A stretch of 64,000 nt of DNA from Kitagawia praeruptora (GCA_037693485.1 CM075344.1:24016501-24080500); one strand, 5' to 3'. Counted from the first letter of the stretch, positions 12,601 to 24,800 are shown. The notes: a model not told the origin generated them from the letters alone. Numbers and translations: made by a program.

Positions 12601-14013
12601 ATTGAATTATTGATGCCTTGTCGATTTATTGATTCATAATTCTGTCTGGCTAAACTATACCATGCTTAGTTTAATCTTATTGCTTTGACGTTTATGAACC
12701 CTTATATCACCTGCTACCTGAATCTTAATTTTATTGCTGTGTTGTTCATGATTCTTCATATTAATTGCTTCCTTGACCCTCCATCATTTATCAATGCTCA
12801 TAAAAGAAAAAAATGGTTTATTAATTAAAAATGATTTTAAATTTTCCTTATACTGGGCTGGTCTTTTGCCAGTGAGTTTAAGGACTTAAAAGTGAAATGT
12901 TTTAAAGTTTTTAAAGGTTTTATAGATTGGAGACGCGTAAGAGGCTAGGGGTGGTTCCCTTAGTCCAGCACTTTTTGTTTAGCGTAAGAGGCTAGGGGTG
13001 GTTCCCCTAGTCCAGCATTAAAGGCCAATGTGTTGCCTAATTGGGAACCCAATTTCAAAGGAAGGAGGATTTTACGTGGCTGATCACCCGTATTGTCCGA
13101 TGTTAAAGGAAAAACTCCAATCAATTTAGTTTTTAAAAAGGTTTTATGAAAAGTATGTTTCAAAGATGAAAGGGTTTTAAAGAAATGAATGTTTTGATGA
13201 GATGTTTATGTTTCAAGGTAAATGGTCATTAGTTTCGAAATTGTGGATATTTGAGTCAGTTGTTTCCTATCTTGATCAAAATTGAGAACTCAGTAAAACA
13301 ATGAGATTAAGGATGAATAGAGATTTTCCTAGTTATTCCCTTCTCGAGTAACATTGTACGTGAAAGGGGAGTAAGAATGATTGGGGGATTTCTTGATATT
13401 CTTTTTCTCAAAGTTTTATCTGAGACAGTATGATTGAAAGAAATGAACGTTTAATTCTATGATGGAAATCGAATTATTTTTCCTTGAGATAAGTTGGTCA
13501 TTGATATTGATCATCAATGAATCATTGAAATATTGTTGTTTCACTATACTATATACTTGCTGAGCGTTTTTGGCTCACTCTTGTTTTATTTTTTTTCCTA
13601 ACCTCTCAGTTAGGATTAAAGAAGGATGTCTACAGCGTGCAAATCATACGAGAGCTATGAGGCATTATATTCAGGGTAGAATTCGACGCCAGAGCGGGTA
13701 AGCACGGATTGAGATTAAGTTACAGATTAGATGGTATAGTAAATTTTATTCAAAGTAGTGATAGAAGTTGTAATAATTTGCATAATTTAGATTCTTGTTT
13801 CATACCATAACCTGGAATCGATCCTCGGTGAAGAATCGTTGGTGTATTAAGGTTTATTGTATTTTTCAAATTGGAATTTGGTTTGGGTTGAATTACAGGT
13901 GGATAGTCCGATTTACGAATACTTCATGCCGAAATTTTCTAAAATTCCCTTGTATCCAAGTCTATTTTATTATAAAAAGTATATTTTCAGTATTGGGAAG
14001 GCGGGGCATTACA
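9603..14013 (+). repeat. 3' LTR of the non-autonomous Ty3-type element
   Basis: This 4411-bp copy of 2922-7348 ends in GGGGCATTACA followed by the target duplication CTCGA. By eye it differs from the 5' LTR by roughly 16 substitutions, mostly transitions, plus small indels, or about 0.4%. That indicates a recent insertion. Confidence 0.93.
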
Positions 14014-14018
14014 CTCGA

Positions 14019-14700
14019 CTCCTAGAACAGGGGATCGGTGGAGAAAAGAGTAATCCCCTCTCTGGTCATTAAATCCACGCCAGCTTATATGCTATCATCT
14101 TCACCGTTCATTTTTTTACGAATTACGATTGATTATGAAAATTTAAATACTTACGCAAATAAAATTATTTTGAATTACTACTTTTTTCGTCCCAAATTAG
14201 TTATTTTTTTTCAATCAATTTGATTAAAAGAATTTCCTTTATGGTTTTTAAAAATGAAATATACATTTCACAATAAATTGGCATAGGCATATGAAATTTG
14301 ATATTGTTGCGATCTGCTATGGTTTCATAATAATCGATATAGTTGCCACTTTGAGGACGCTCAAATTTGGTAACTGAGTGAATGAGTATTGCCGATTTAG
14401 GGACGATTAAACTTGGTAATGAGATAAATTGAAATTACTAATTTTTGGGATGCTAAAAATTGGTAATGTCAATTACGATTTGAAGCCGTAGCTGATGACT
14501 GGTAAAGTAATTACCAAATTGTGACATGCCAATTTTGAGATATCCAATTGATAGAAAATCAATGAATTGACAAGTGTATATTATGGTCTTTACACATGAG
14601 ATGATAAAATTATTGTAATTGCACGTGAGTAATCTGATCATTACGAGAAGTAATGACAAGATGATCATCTCTAGCAATTTGGATGAGGCTTAAAGTTTTG
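14019..14700. other. AT-rich DNA, no gene recognised
   Basis: This is the right side of the Ty3-type element's target site. No gene is seen. From about 14330 short repeated phrases on the pattern of GGACG..CAAA..TTGGTAATG occur and may belong to the decayed copia interior to the right, but no motif could be assigned. Confidence 0.4.
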
Positions 14701-14867
14701 ATTTTGGAGATTAAAATCTTAATAACTTTAAAGTCCTAAAGGATACATGTCACACGTTAGTGATGTAAATCTTGAAGAGATCAACGTAACTAAATCTAGT
14801 ATAGCTAGAATGACTATGTATGATGTATCTATCCAATTATAGATGAACAAGGATCTCTCAAGAATGA

Positions 14868-15520
14868 TTGAAAGTCTGTTGTACATTTCAAAATGGTACA
14901 AAATTAGACATAGGCTACACAGTTGGTGAACTGAGTAGATGCACGAGTAAAATCGAAATTGGTCTCTTGAAAGTGATTGCAATGAGACTAAGGTGTTTGA
15001 GATATACTCGTGAACTTGGGCTGCATTGTAAACGATATCTAATTGTACTGTATGGTTATAGTATGGATGTTAGATGTTTGACTTTAAGAATTTAAAAGTC
15101 ATTAGTGAATTTAGTTCACATTAACGTAAGCAGCCATGTCATGGAAATCCTATATAGACGATTAAACATAGCTCGATTCATGATGGAATACGAGTCTTTT
15201 GCATAATGTATGTGCATGTAAGAGGGTGAAGTAGTAGTCACTTTGTAAAGGATATTCCTAAATGACAAGAAAATGTGTCTTCAATATGCATATTTTATGT
15301 GAATAATTTACAAATTGGGAGATTACATTGTTGTGTGTGTAATGGTATGTCTTGCCTCTATGACGAAGACATAATATCATCAAACAACTATTCTCAACGA
15401 GAATTATCAAGATTGACTCTGTAAAGTCAAATGATAATGTTGTGGATCCACTAACCAGATGGTTAAACTTAGATAATCTGGTTAAACAAAGAGAATCTGG
15501 TTATACCGAGAGATAGTTGT
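14868..15520 (+). pseudogene. Copia RNase H / pol C-terminus, broken
   Basis: The 75-codon frame at 14868-15095 keeps the order D-I-G-Y-T-V-G-E-L-S-R, then R-C-L-R-Y-T-R-E-L-G-L-H, then L-Y-G-Y-S. This parallels the conserved copia stretch RPDIAYAVG-SRY-LRYLRGT-YGLHY-GYSD. The catalytic D of the final motif is M here. Further right, near 15437-15465, another frame reads N-V-V-D-P-L-T-R-W, matching the NVADPLTK tail of copia RNase H. Between them the frame is lost repeatedly. It is a dead relic. Confidence 0.7.
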
Positions 15521-16182
15521 AAAATCATCGAAAGGGATGGGCCTTAAGCCTATTGCTTAACGGCGTCATGGTGGACACCCAACCATTGCTGACTGGAGAT
15601 CCCAAGAACTTGGTTCAATGGGCCAACTAAATCATGATGACCAAATCACTATGGGGGTAATCCCTGGCCTGTTCCTATGATGAGGAAACAGTGAGACCCG
15701 TGAGGTACGAGGTTAAGCTCTACGCTTTTAATGATCTTTGACGAATACATAGAATTCAAGTTTGAATGCATCAAATTCAGTTGAGTAAATGCGGGTTACT
15801 CTATAAGATAAAGATCACCTATGTGGGAGAGAAGTGGGGCCGCTTCAAAGGAGAATTGCGAGGCACAATTCTTTAGAAACTCCTGCAGAACCAGGACGAT
15901 GTTCCATGGCCAAAATGGACATAATCATGAGAACTGAATGAGTCAGGAAGGGTATAGTGATAAGTATATCATCGCTTACACAAACGGTCTAACAGTTCAT
16001 GGACACTCGCGTCTACTGTCTACCAATATGGTCGGTATATTTACTCGAGCGGAGGTTCAAGGAGCATACCTCTACCTACCGTATGCTATATCTGACCGTA
16101 GAAACTATCACCGAGTCAAGCTCCGTGTTTGTCTGTCTATATGGTGTGTACTACTAGACCATCAATCTCATTTGTGGGGGAT

Positions 16183-16909
16183 TGTTAGAAAAACTTAGTA
16201 TTTTAGACTAAGTTGTGGATCATTTTAAGACTCAGTTTGAGTGATAAACACTATATGTTAGTGTTGTATATTGGCTGGATTTTATTCTACTCTGCGAGAG
16301 GAACCCAACGCATATTTACACGCTCAAAATGGATAACGGGTGAATGAGAATTGATATTCCAAAGTATGACCCTTTAAAGTGGTATTTAGAAGTGTACCAC
16401 ATCGAGAGTAGTACAAACCTATTACTTGTGTTTTATTATAAATACCTTGTCCCACATCGAAAAGAAGAATGAGTCCTTTCAAGTCTCTCCTTATAAATAG
16501 AGTCTTAGGGCATCAGTTTTATTAAGTCGTGAAAATTATAGCCACCTCTATAATTTTACTCTCCTCAGTTTTAAACTTTCAAAATATTCCGGTGATAGTT
16601 TCGGGCTCGATTCAAGTTCGCTGAAAGTATTTTAGATTTATCGATTATACTGGTATCTCGTTTTATCCTGGAAGGCAGGTCGCTAAGCACAGATGGTGAG
16701 GGGCGAAACTACTTTAAGGAGACAGGTTTTTTGGACTCGAGATTAAATCCAATCTCTGTTTGTTTTCTCAAACTCTTCTCCTTTAATTATAATTAATTCT
16801 GTAATTATGTATTCATATATATCGTTACATGAATTAATTGTTTTCTTGCAATTTATAATTATATATATGATATATATATTTTGTCTATATCGTACAAGAT
16901 TGTCTAACA
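16183..16909 (+). repeat. 3' LTR (727 bp) of the decayed copia element
   Basis: It starts TGTTAG directly after a G-rich polypurine tract and ends CTAACA, giving the short terminal inverted repeat typical of LTRs. A TATA-like TATAAATA lies near 16436. Sequence following the end is part of a 47-bp duplication. Confidence 0.75.
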
Positions 16910-17000
16910 GAAACAACTAGCAATGGTTCCATCACAATTTCCTATATTAATTTACAGAAACAACTAGCAATGGTTCCATCACAATTTCCTATATTAATTT
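16907..17000. repeat. 47-bp tandem duplication across the LTR edge
   Basis: The 47-bp unit at 16907-16953 is repeated without change at 16954-17000. The first copy includes the last three bases of the LTR, so the duplication arose after the copia insertion. Confidence 0.85.
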
Positions 17001-17378
17001 CATCATAATATGTGCGAATATATATAAATTTCTATTAGCAGATAGATCAGAGAGGTGGCACCGTGGTAGGGTGGAGTACAAGCCAAGACACTCTTTCAAA
17101 CACACAGAAAATCGAATCTATAATCAATATTTTTTTCAGTTCTGTTTAAGAAATAGCCACGATCAATTTAGGAAAATAAATAAATAGAATACACGGTCAA
17201 TAATACCTCAGTGATAATCATGTCCCCGCATTAAGGCTGAGCAAAAAATCGAAAAATCCGAAGCCGAAACCAAAATTTCTAACAACTAAACCGTATAAAA
17301 TCGAGTCGAAAACGAAATCGAAAAATTAAAAACTGAAATCGATCCGAAAAAAACTGAACCGATCCGATTAATATAATA

Positions 17379-17423
<45 letters not shown>
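17001..17423. other. Intergenic DNA ending in an (AT)n tract
   Basis: No gene seen. Between about 17230 and 17365 there is a purine-rich run of GAAACCGAA/AAATCGAAA words, similar to subterminal repeats of some hAT elements but without a confirmed end. An (AT)n microsatellite fills 17386-17423. Confidence 0.4.
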
Positions 17424-17425
<2 letters not shown>

Positions 17426-17748
17426 TCATTACCCCATAAAGAACACTCTCATATAAAGAACAATAAAGAACACTATGAAATCATTTATTCCAATAGATCC
17501 AATGGTCCCATCAGGGGCACCCAATACAAAAATTCTTATTTTTTTATCCTCTTTACATTCAGCAAAAAAAAAAATCACTGTTCACTGATGACGTCAACAG
17601 TGACGTCATCATGAACAATATTTTTTTTTGCTGAATGGATAGAGGGTAAAAAAATAAGAACTTTTTGTATTGGGTGCCATGACGGAACTCTTAGATTAAA
17701 TTAAATATGAGTGTTATAATGATGTTCTTTATTGTTCTTCATAAGTGC

Positions 17749-17751
<3 letters not shown>
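17424..17751. mobile_element. Foldback MITE 1 in a TA microsatellite
   Basis: The two halves are imperfect inverted copies: AAGAACAATAAAGAACA on the left pairs with TGTTCTTTATTGTTCTT on the right, and the CACCCAATACAAAAA block with TTTTTGTATTGGGTG. It is bordered on both sides by (AT)n. Its centre has two palindromic TGACGTCA sites (17589-17596 and 17601-17608). It has no coding capacity. Superfamily is uncertain; insertion into TA repeats resembles micron-like MITEs. Confidence 0.75.

Positions 17752-17835
<84 letters not shown>
17752..17835. repeat. (TA)n microsatellite between the two MITEs
   Basis: An 84-bp uninterrupted AT dinucleotide tract. The apparent Ile-Tyr repeat ORF across it is an artefact of the repeat. 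Confidence 0.95.
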
Positions 17836-17837
<2 letters not shown>

Positions 17838-18208
17838 CCTTTGCTCCATACAGAACATTCTTATATAACAAACAACAAAGAACACCTTAGATCTATTAGA
17901 TCCTTTGGCCCCGCCAGGGGCACCAAATACAAAAAGTTATTATTTTTTTACCCTCTATCAAGCCAGCAAAAAAAAACAAAAAAAAACAAAAAAATAAAAA
18001 TTTACTGTTCATGATGACGTCACTGATGACGTCATCATCATGAACAGTAACTTTTTAATTTTTTTTTTTTGAGATGATGGATGGATAGAGGGTAAAAAAA
18101 TAAGAACTTTTTGTATTGGGTGGCCCCGCCAGGGGCAATGGATCTATTGGATATGAGGTGTTCTTTATTGTTTGTTATATAAGGTGTTTGCTATGGAGTC
18201 CAACCCTA
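17836..18208. mobile_element. Foldback MITE 2, related to MITE 1
   Basis: It is the same family as 17424-17751. Long imperfect terminal inverted repeats start TATAGG at both ends and share ATATAACAAACAA(T/C)AAAGAACACCT. Two TGACGTCA sites (18015-18022 and 18027-18034) again sit at the centre, inside TTACTGTTCATGATGACGTC-type sequence that pairs with its own inverse. It is flanked by TA-rich DNA on both sides. No ORF. Confidence 0.75.
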
Positions 18209-19090
18209 TATACATATATATAATCAAAATTAATTAATACATATATTTTTTAAATATAATTTCTAAAAATTAGAAATGGGTGGTTGGGCTTTTTGGTTGC
18301 TGGTTTCGGTCTTCCAACCTTTACCATTTGGGCTAGCATATGTCCGAATTAAACTAAGCCCCAATCTATTACAACACTCAACAGATGATTACAAACTCTG
18401 ATTCCGCTCATGTATCTTCTTTATTAATAGATGAGGTCAAATAGTATAATTGCTTCTACATGAGACTTCGGTTAAGTTAAACTAGTTTATCACAGTTGAA
18501 ACAAGTTTCTTTGAACTATAAAGGAGAGTCTGCTCATTGCTGGACAAATATAATTGACAAAGTATTGCTACTGAAGTCCGAGTTTATAATTTATTTCCAT
18601 ATTCATTATTCAAATATGATGTACTGCAAATTTGCAACTAAACGTCATAAAAACAAGCTGTCTAGATACTTGTAAAACTTAGTTCTTAATTTATTGCGCA
18701 TATCCTGAAGGCTATTTTATTGAATCCTGCATCATCTGGAACTTCTATCTATTTAGTCACCATTGTTGTTGTTTCGACCATGCTCTGCTGCTCTGCCAAA
18801 TTATTTTCGAAGATTATGTTAAATTTTCGGAATCATGTAGAAATAATACATACACCAACAATCTAACTTAACATCATACAATGCCATCAAGCACACGGAT
18901 AAAGTGTGAAACTAACCGATCACATAAGAAACATATATCAAATGTATTATATATGCATGTATGTTTATTGATTATTGAACAAACATGAATAATTTATATA
19001 TATGTTCGAGCAAATGAAGATAAAGGTATAAACTTTGAGGGACTAAATACACGATAGAGCAAAAAAAATAAAAACAAATAAGGAAGAATC
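18209..19090. other. No gene seen; possibly intron 3 of the RPC10-like gene
   Basis: This segment lies just beyond the Tork element in the 3' direction of the minus-strand RPC10-like gene. I read it on the minus strand for the expected C-terminal zinc ribbon (CPxCG...RSADEP...WR) and found nothing. No other coding region or repeat is evident. Confidence 0.4.
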
Positions 19091-19764
19091 TGTTAGGAAT
19101 CTGCTCGATTCCCTGCGAATGCGGAAGCGATTTGGTAAATATGTGCGCTTAGATCCCACAAATATACGTGATAGTAATGAAGCAACAAACCAACAATACA
19201 GTAAAAGAGACAAGAGATTTAACGTGGTTCGGCCCAGCCTACATCCACAAGAGCAACAACTTCACACTAGATAAAAGAGATTACAATATCCGGGTATATG
19301 GCCCATTGAATTTCATACAAAAATTCAGCCTTACAATATCTATTATGTATATCCCCAACTCACTGAAGTGTTTATCTCAAAACCTCCCCCTATCACTGTT
19401 TCCCAACAACCTTTCCTTTTCTCCCTCTCCCAACCCGGACAGTGCCACACAACCTGAAAGAAAGACCCCTACAGCGGGACCACCTCCGATGGTTGCAGTC
19501 AGACCCAAGTACCCTAAGGAATAGTTTAGGCACGAGGACCTTCTATCCCGACACTTCCTGAAAGCGGGCTAAACCGGCTCCCCTACTAGACGGACTATCT
19601 AGAAGCTATATAGAGAGAGAAGAGAGAATTATGGTGTGTTTTAGAATGAAGGAGGAGATGAGTATTTATAGGAGTATGTAGTAGGTGGTAGGTGGTGGAA
19701 GGTGTAGTATGAATTTGGAAATATACTATACATTTGGTAGGCATAAATTGTAGGCTACCTAACA
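19091..19764 (-). repeat. 3' LTR of the Tork-like element
   Basis: A 674-bp LTR followed on its right by ATCTCCCCCTATTTCT, which is the polypurine tract read on the opposite strand. A TATA-like box (TATAAATA on the minus strand) lies near 19661-19670. Confidence 0.88.
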
Positions 19765-20204
19765 ATCTCCCCCTATTTCTAAACTCACAGCTCTTCACTT
19801 GTACTCCATATCTGTGCCCTGTTGGCACAATTCCAACTTTCCTCGATCCGTATCATTCTCTACGACAAAACTCCCCTCGAGTCCAAGACTCCAAACTATA
19901 CCATAGTTTGCACATTCATTCTCGAATGCCCACTTGTTATACGCACAAGTGTACCATTGACCTCCATTTGTCCAACTACATACATGTGAAGCAATCTGTT
20001 GTATACACATACTCACTTGATTCATGTCGGCCAATCCCATATGTAGTCCATCATACACGCAAGTGTGACCATCACACACACAAGTGTGACCATCGATCTT
20101 TCATTTACTCCCCAACTGCATATCAAACAAATCAATCTGTTGCATGGTTCACTGCTCACTTGATTCGTGTTGATCGATGCCCATATGCAGCTTCAACACA
20201 CCAA
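19765..20204 (-). other. Non-coding interior of the Tork-like element
   Basis: This stretch occupies the place where integrase, RT and RNase H should be. I could not read any of their motifs on the minus strand. Short phrases such as CACAAGTGTGACCATC are duplicated (around 20060 and 20080). It may be filler joined at an old deletion. Confidence 0.5.
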
Positions 20205-20812
20205 CTACTCGTTGATGTCGTGGAAGCCCTTCGACCAAGCATCCATCCCAGCAGTCTTTGCACCATCGTCTAGACTGGAAGGCAATACAACCACAACAGT
20301 ATCCTTCAAGTCACTCTTTCCTCGTGCACGAGATAACCAGATTTTCGAAGTTCCAGTACGTTCTGGCCACGTACTAATCAGACGATATATTCCCCCACAT
20401 AGCTCTCCCTTCATCCGAACCACACGGCCTCTTTTGATATTCATAGCTCCCCCTACTACAAAGCATCTGTAGCCTTCTGAAGCTAACCGACCGATAGATA
20501 TTAGATTCTTCCTCAGCTTAGGCACATATCTTACCCCGTTCAAGCTGCGAACTATTCCATCGAACATTTTTGATTTTCACAATTCCAATCCCTTTATCTC
20601 ATAAGTAGATCCATCAGCCAAAGAAACTGTTTCATTCTTTGTATCTTGGAATTTGTCAAAATGCCCCCTCTCGGAACATACATGGTAAGATGACCCTGAG
20701 TCTAATACCATTCTCCTGGAGAACTAGTGCCTCGATTGAAGACGGTGAAAACATCTTCACAATCGAGAGTAACCACAGCCAATGATGCATCTGGATCCTT
20801 CTTATTAAGCAA
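20205..20812 (-). pseudogene. Tork protease / GAG-pre-integrase fragment
   Basis: On the minus strand the frame beginning at 20567 reads M-F-D-G-I-V-R-S-L then V-R-Y-V-P-K-L-R-K-N-L-I-S-I-G-R-L, the conserved segment after the copia protease (L.DVRYVP.L..NLISIG.L). Between 20812 and about 20570 shorter frames carry the DPDASLAVV and MYVPRG-type pieces that lead into the protease, but frameshifts separate them. The downstream integrase is gone. The nested Sirevirus cut the reading frame just upstream, after the gag zinc knuckle. Confidence 0.8.
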
Positions 20813-20817
20813 ACAAT

Positions 20818-21559
20818 TGTTAACTCGAATAACTTGTAGAAGGGGGGGGGGTTGAATACAAGTTATATAATCGTGTCTGATTTTTGCTTGATTATATGAA
20901 CAAGAATAAGCGAATGAATCAAACTCTATTTGTATTAATAAGATCAAATACAAACTCTACCAAAGGTGTACAAATACCTTTAGCAGCTGCTGACAATATA
21001 AATCTCTCTCTCTGTTTGTTTCGAACTCTCGAATACAAACTTTATACAGATCTACGCACACGAACTCACAACACACACTTGTTCGACTCTTTTTACAATG
21101 ATATAGAGAGAGTATTTATAATGCTACCTATCAACTAATAACAAAAAGATATAATCTATACATGACAATGTTCTGTCTTCTAGTTGATAGTTTCCATCAA
21201 TAGAAAACTCTTTCCTTCATAATATCTTCTTGCTCGTTCTTCAAACAACGATCCTGTTTTATAGCACTTGTCAGTTTCTGTAGCATCCATAATGACATCA
21301 TCAGTAACACGACTGATATCAGGATTTCATCTTGCATCAGTATCTGATCATCATCAGTATTAGACCGTCATCAGGATTTGCTCTTTGTTCCTGACATGTA
21401 GTCTCCGATACACTGTTCATTCCTGACTAAACTGTACAGATAACTATCTTACACATAAATCCTATATATAGTGCTAAATCCTTTATAAGATCAGGATTAC
21501 AAGAAGTATAATGTGTAAATTCTATTCTTAACATCACAACTTATGAATTATTCCTAACA
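20818..21559 (-). repeat. 3' LTR of the nested Sirevirus
   Basis: A 742-bp LTR with ends TGTTAAC...CCTAACA. The polypurine tract on the minus strand (ATAGGGGAGAT) adjoins it at 21560-21570. It holds several copies of the word ATCAGGAT (for example 21318, 21370 and 21490). A TATA-like element is near 21113-21120 (minus strand TATAAATA). Confidence 0.92.
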
Positions 21560-21835
21560 ATCTCCCCTATTTATGCTTTAAAATCTGAAGCATAAATCTA
21601 AGTTGTGGATGTCAAAACATATAACAATACAACCAGAATAGAATTTATGAATTTAGAATTATGAAGTTAAGTACCTCATTCCCAGATGTAGACGTTTATC
21701 TAGTACTTAGAAAAAAGAATTTTAACTATTAATGCTGCTCTTCCTTTACCACTTCCTAGCTGAGATTCACCACTGTCATTCCTAGTTCTTCTTTTTACTT
21801 TCCTTTGTCTGCTCTTTATCTCCCCCAGTCTGGTG

Positions 21836-24800
21836 TTATTGTTGTTGTCTTTGAATTGTCTTTATCTCCCCCTTTTTGACATCAGCAACATTAATTCCAA
21901 GAGATTCAGAAACAGAACAAATGATATTCATCAGAACTGCTTGATTTTCCATAATTATGACTTGGTTATCTTCAAGTGATTGAAGTCTTGTTTGCATAGC
22001 AATTTGAGAATTCTGAATATCTTTCAAAACATCAGAATGAACTTCAATGTTGGAAGTGTTTCTAGTATCTTCAGAATCAGAATCAGAAAGAACTGTATCT
22101 TCAAGTCTTGTAGAAGAAGTTGCTTGGGTTTTATGATATTCAAGTAATAAAACCTGATTAGAAGTATCAACATCTTCATCTTTCTGATCTGGAGCTGAAA
22201 CATGATCATCATCTCCTTCATCAGTATTCTGTGTACTAACATCTTCAAATCCTGACTCCTCCTTAGAGTGATCAGAGAATGTTGATGTCTCAATTCTGGC
22301 TGATATTGGTAGTACAAACAAAGGAATACTTGGATCATTAGAAATATCTTCTGGTACTGATGGTGTAGAAGTTTGTCTTAGCCTTTCACCTCTTCTGTTG
22401 AGAATTCCTGCAAGCCTTTCTTTTTGCTTCTGAGCCTTAACTTCTGGCTTTGAATTGTGCTTTGCTAAGTCATTATTCTCATACATTTTAATGAATGAAT
22501 AAGTACCAGCATCCATATCCAAATTTTCAGACCAAGATTCAGGAAAAACCTGATCCCAGAAATCAAATGATGGAGGTTTCCTAATTTTCTCTCCCTCACT
22601 ATGGAGTTGATCATCCATACCCTCATTCTCACTTTGACTTACTAAAGTCAACACTCTTTCTACCTCACCTTTTGCCTGGTCAGGAGCCAGCCTCTCAGTT
22701 TGTGGATCAATATCCATCTTTTCAAGTATATCCCTCAAATTTGGATAAGTGCTCTCATGACCTACAGAAAAATAGGGGCTAGAAGGAGTTTTTATACCTG
22801 AACTCACATGGAGAGAGGGTTCCTCATATGGCAAGGGGCTTGAGGTTTTCTCCAAGGAGTGAGCTGCTATAATCTCTGAACCCTTACAATCATCTTCTTT
22901 CCTTCCAGAGACTACAGGCTCCAGTATACCACTTTCAGGTTCTTTACTAGACTCTGATGTCTTCAGTAATACTTCATTAGACATCATAGTTAGTACATCA
23001 CCGTCTTTAAGTGTTGTTTGCTGAGACTCACCCTCAAGGTGGATAGACTCTGACTGAACAAAATTTGTTTGATCTTCAGAAAAATCAACCAAAGTCATTC
23101 CTCCCATATCATAGGGTATCTCACTTGCATTCTCAGTCATCACAGAAGACCCTTCAACATCAGCTATCACAGCTCCTGAGTCATCCAACCTCTGACTAGA
23201 TGGTTCTTGTGTTGCAGTGACTGTGATCTGATCTTTCCTACTATTCACCACTGGTGCAATAGTATCTTCTGTTGACTGCATTCCTCTATCTACTTCCTCC
23301 TGTTGTTCACCTTGAGCTGAGGCATCTTCAATAATGACATCTTTGTCAAATAAATATGCATGTAGTGATTGAAGTGCAATCCAAATTTATTGACTAATTG
23401 TCTTCTGACAGATACATAAAAATACATCTTCATTAAGTCAAGTCTTTGATGTAGAAGTTCATATTCATCTGGAAATAAAAGTTTTGGTACTCTTTCAACC
23501 AAAAAATCTAGAACAGGCCTTGACAACTTCACTTTGAGAGAAATTAGTCCCATAGCCAGTCTGTATGATAATGTAGTTTCCCATGAAGAATCAATATCCA
23601 GATCTCTATGGTCATTTGCTGACTTGATTGTAGCTTCATTTGTAGAGACCTGCATGATATTAGTTGGACTAGACTCTGTGTGTGTAGGTGACAATTGAAT
23701 CTTTCTCCTTGTTCTCCTGGTATAGTGAGCAAAAGATTTATCCCGAGAAGACTCAAGAGGTGTAGACACAGAAGTGATCTTGGGATGAGATCTTTGTTCA
23801 ATAGACACAGTCTTTTGAGAGACAGTATCCAGTAAATGTTTTCCCTTTTTAAGAACTACAGTCTTTTGGGAGATTGCAGCCTGGCCGTGGCTAGGTTTTT
23901 CATCTCTTTGTGCTAACAGAGAAAGTTGAATTGCAGCCTTCAATTCTGCTCTCTCAGCAAGAGTTAAATCATCATCATCTTCACTAGAATTACTACTACT
24001 TGACACAACAAATCTTCTCTTCCTTACAACTGATGTCTTTTGAGAAACACCAGAGGTTGGTTTCTTTGAAACAATAGGGTGTGGATCAAAATTTGGTTCT
24101 TGAATTGTTTCAGAGACTATAATGTTTTGGGCTACTTGGGTAGACACAGGTGGGTTCTCCTCCAAATGAGATTCCTGAGCCATTTCACCACAAAAGAAAG
24201 AAGAATTGTAGAAAGTAGGAAGATGAGTTTTAAGAATTACCTGAACATGATGTGGATAATGAATTTCAGGTATTTCATCTAGATTCTTTTCATTGTCCTT
24301 GTTTGTAATGTCAGAGAAAATTCTCTTTTGCTATTCATAAGAAGAAACACAATGTTCTCTACCAAATCTAGCTTCAACATCAGGAATAAAATGGTTAATA
24401 AACATTTGCATAAATCTATGATAATAAACCATTTTCCTGTTTTGATCTCTTAACCCAAGTTTAATACTCATCTGACTTAAGATAATGTGACCAATGTTAA
24501 TTACTCTGTTATAAAGCAAACTATAAGCAATATGTGATGTAACAGAAGTAATTTGCTGAAAAGAAGTACATTTACCAGTAAAACATTTAGCAATTTGATC
24601 AAAGAAGAAAGACCATTCCTTTCTAAGAAAAAACCTATTCAACTGGCTCATGTTGTCTAGAGGTCCACTATAACCTAATTCAGACAACATAGTTCTTACA
24701 TTATCATCAGATGGTTCACTTGCATAATTATCAGTAACAGGTAAGCGAAGTACTGAATTAACAACAGATTTAGTAATGTCAAATGAATCTTGTCCTAAGT

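Larger units (their letters stand above)
2922..14013 (+). mobile_element. Complete non-autonomous Ty3/gypsy-type LTR element (LARD-like, Tekay/Del-like ends)
   Basis: Two nearly identical LTRs of about 4.4 kb (2922-7348 and 9603-14013) enclose only about 2.25 kb. The element is flanked by a perfect 5-bp duplication CTCGA (2917-2921 and 14014-14018). A primer binding site for initiator tRNA-Met follows the 5' LTR and a G-rich polypurine tract precedes the 3' LTR. LTR ends are TATAACGCCC and GGGGCATTACA, close to the TGTAAC...GTTACA ends of Tekay/Del chromoviruses, which also have long LTRs. The interior has no usable ORF, only a decayed gag zinc knuckle, so it must have moved with proteins supplied in trans. 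I count roughly 16 substitutions between LTRs. Confidence 0.93.
14700..16909 (+). mobile_element. Decayed 3' part of a copia element with 3' LTR
   Basis: Broken pol sequence (RNase H from about 14868), a polypurine tract GTGGGGGAT ending at 16182 and an LTR (16183-16909, TGTTAG...CTAACA) occur in the order expected for the 3' half of a + strand copia element. No matching 5' LTR was found in the window, so the left boundary is uncertain. The coding part is too broken to be active. Confidence 0.75.

Noticed and set aside
14038..14223. 61-aa plus-strand ORF just right of the Ty3-type element
   Set aside because: AT-rich composition with no motif, and it starts in the target-site flank.
17001..17423. 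hAT element spanning the two MITEs
   Set aside because: GAAACCGAA-type words lie on the left and a GGTTTCGGTC word near 18302 on the right, but no matching ends or 8-bp duplication could be found.
17745..18014. 89-aa ORF with an Ile-Tyr repeat
   Set aside because: Produced by the (TA)n microsatellite and the start of MITE 2.
19734..20273. 179-aa plus-strand ORF
   Set aside because: It lies antisense within the Tork remnant, partly opposite the pre-integrase frame, and shows no domain.
22024..22338. 104-aa minus-strand ORF
   Set aside because: An alternative frame within the env-like region, with a Leu/Ile-rich read of the correct frame.
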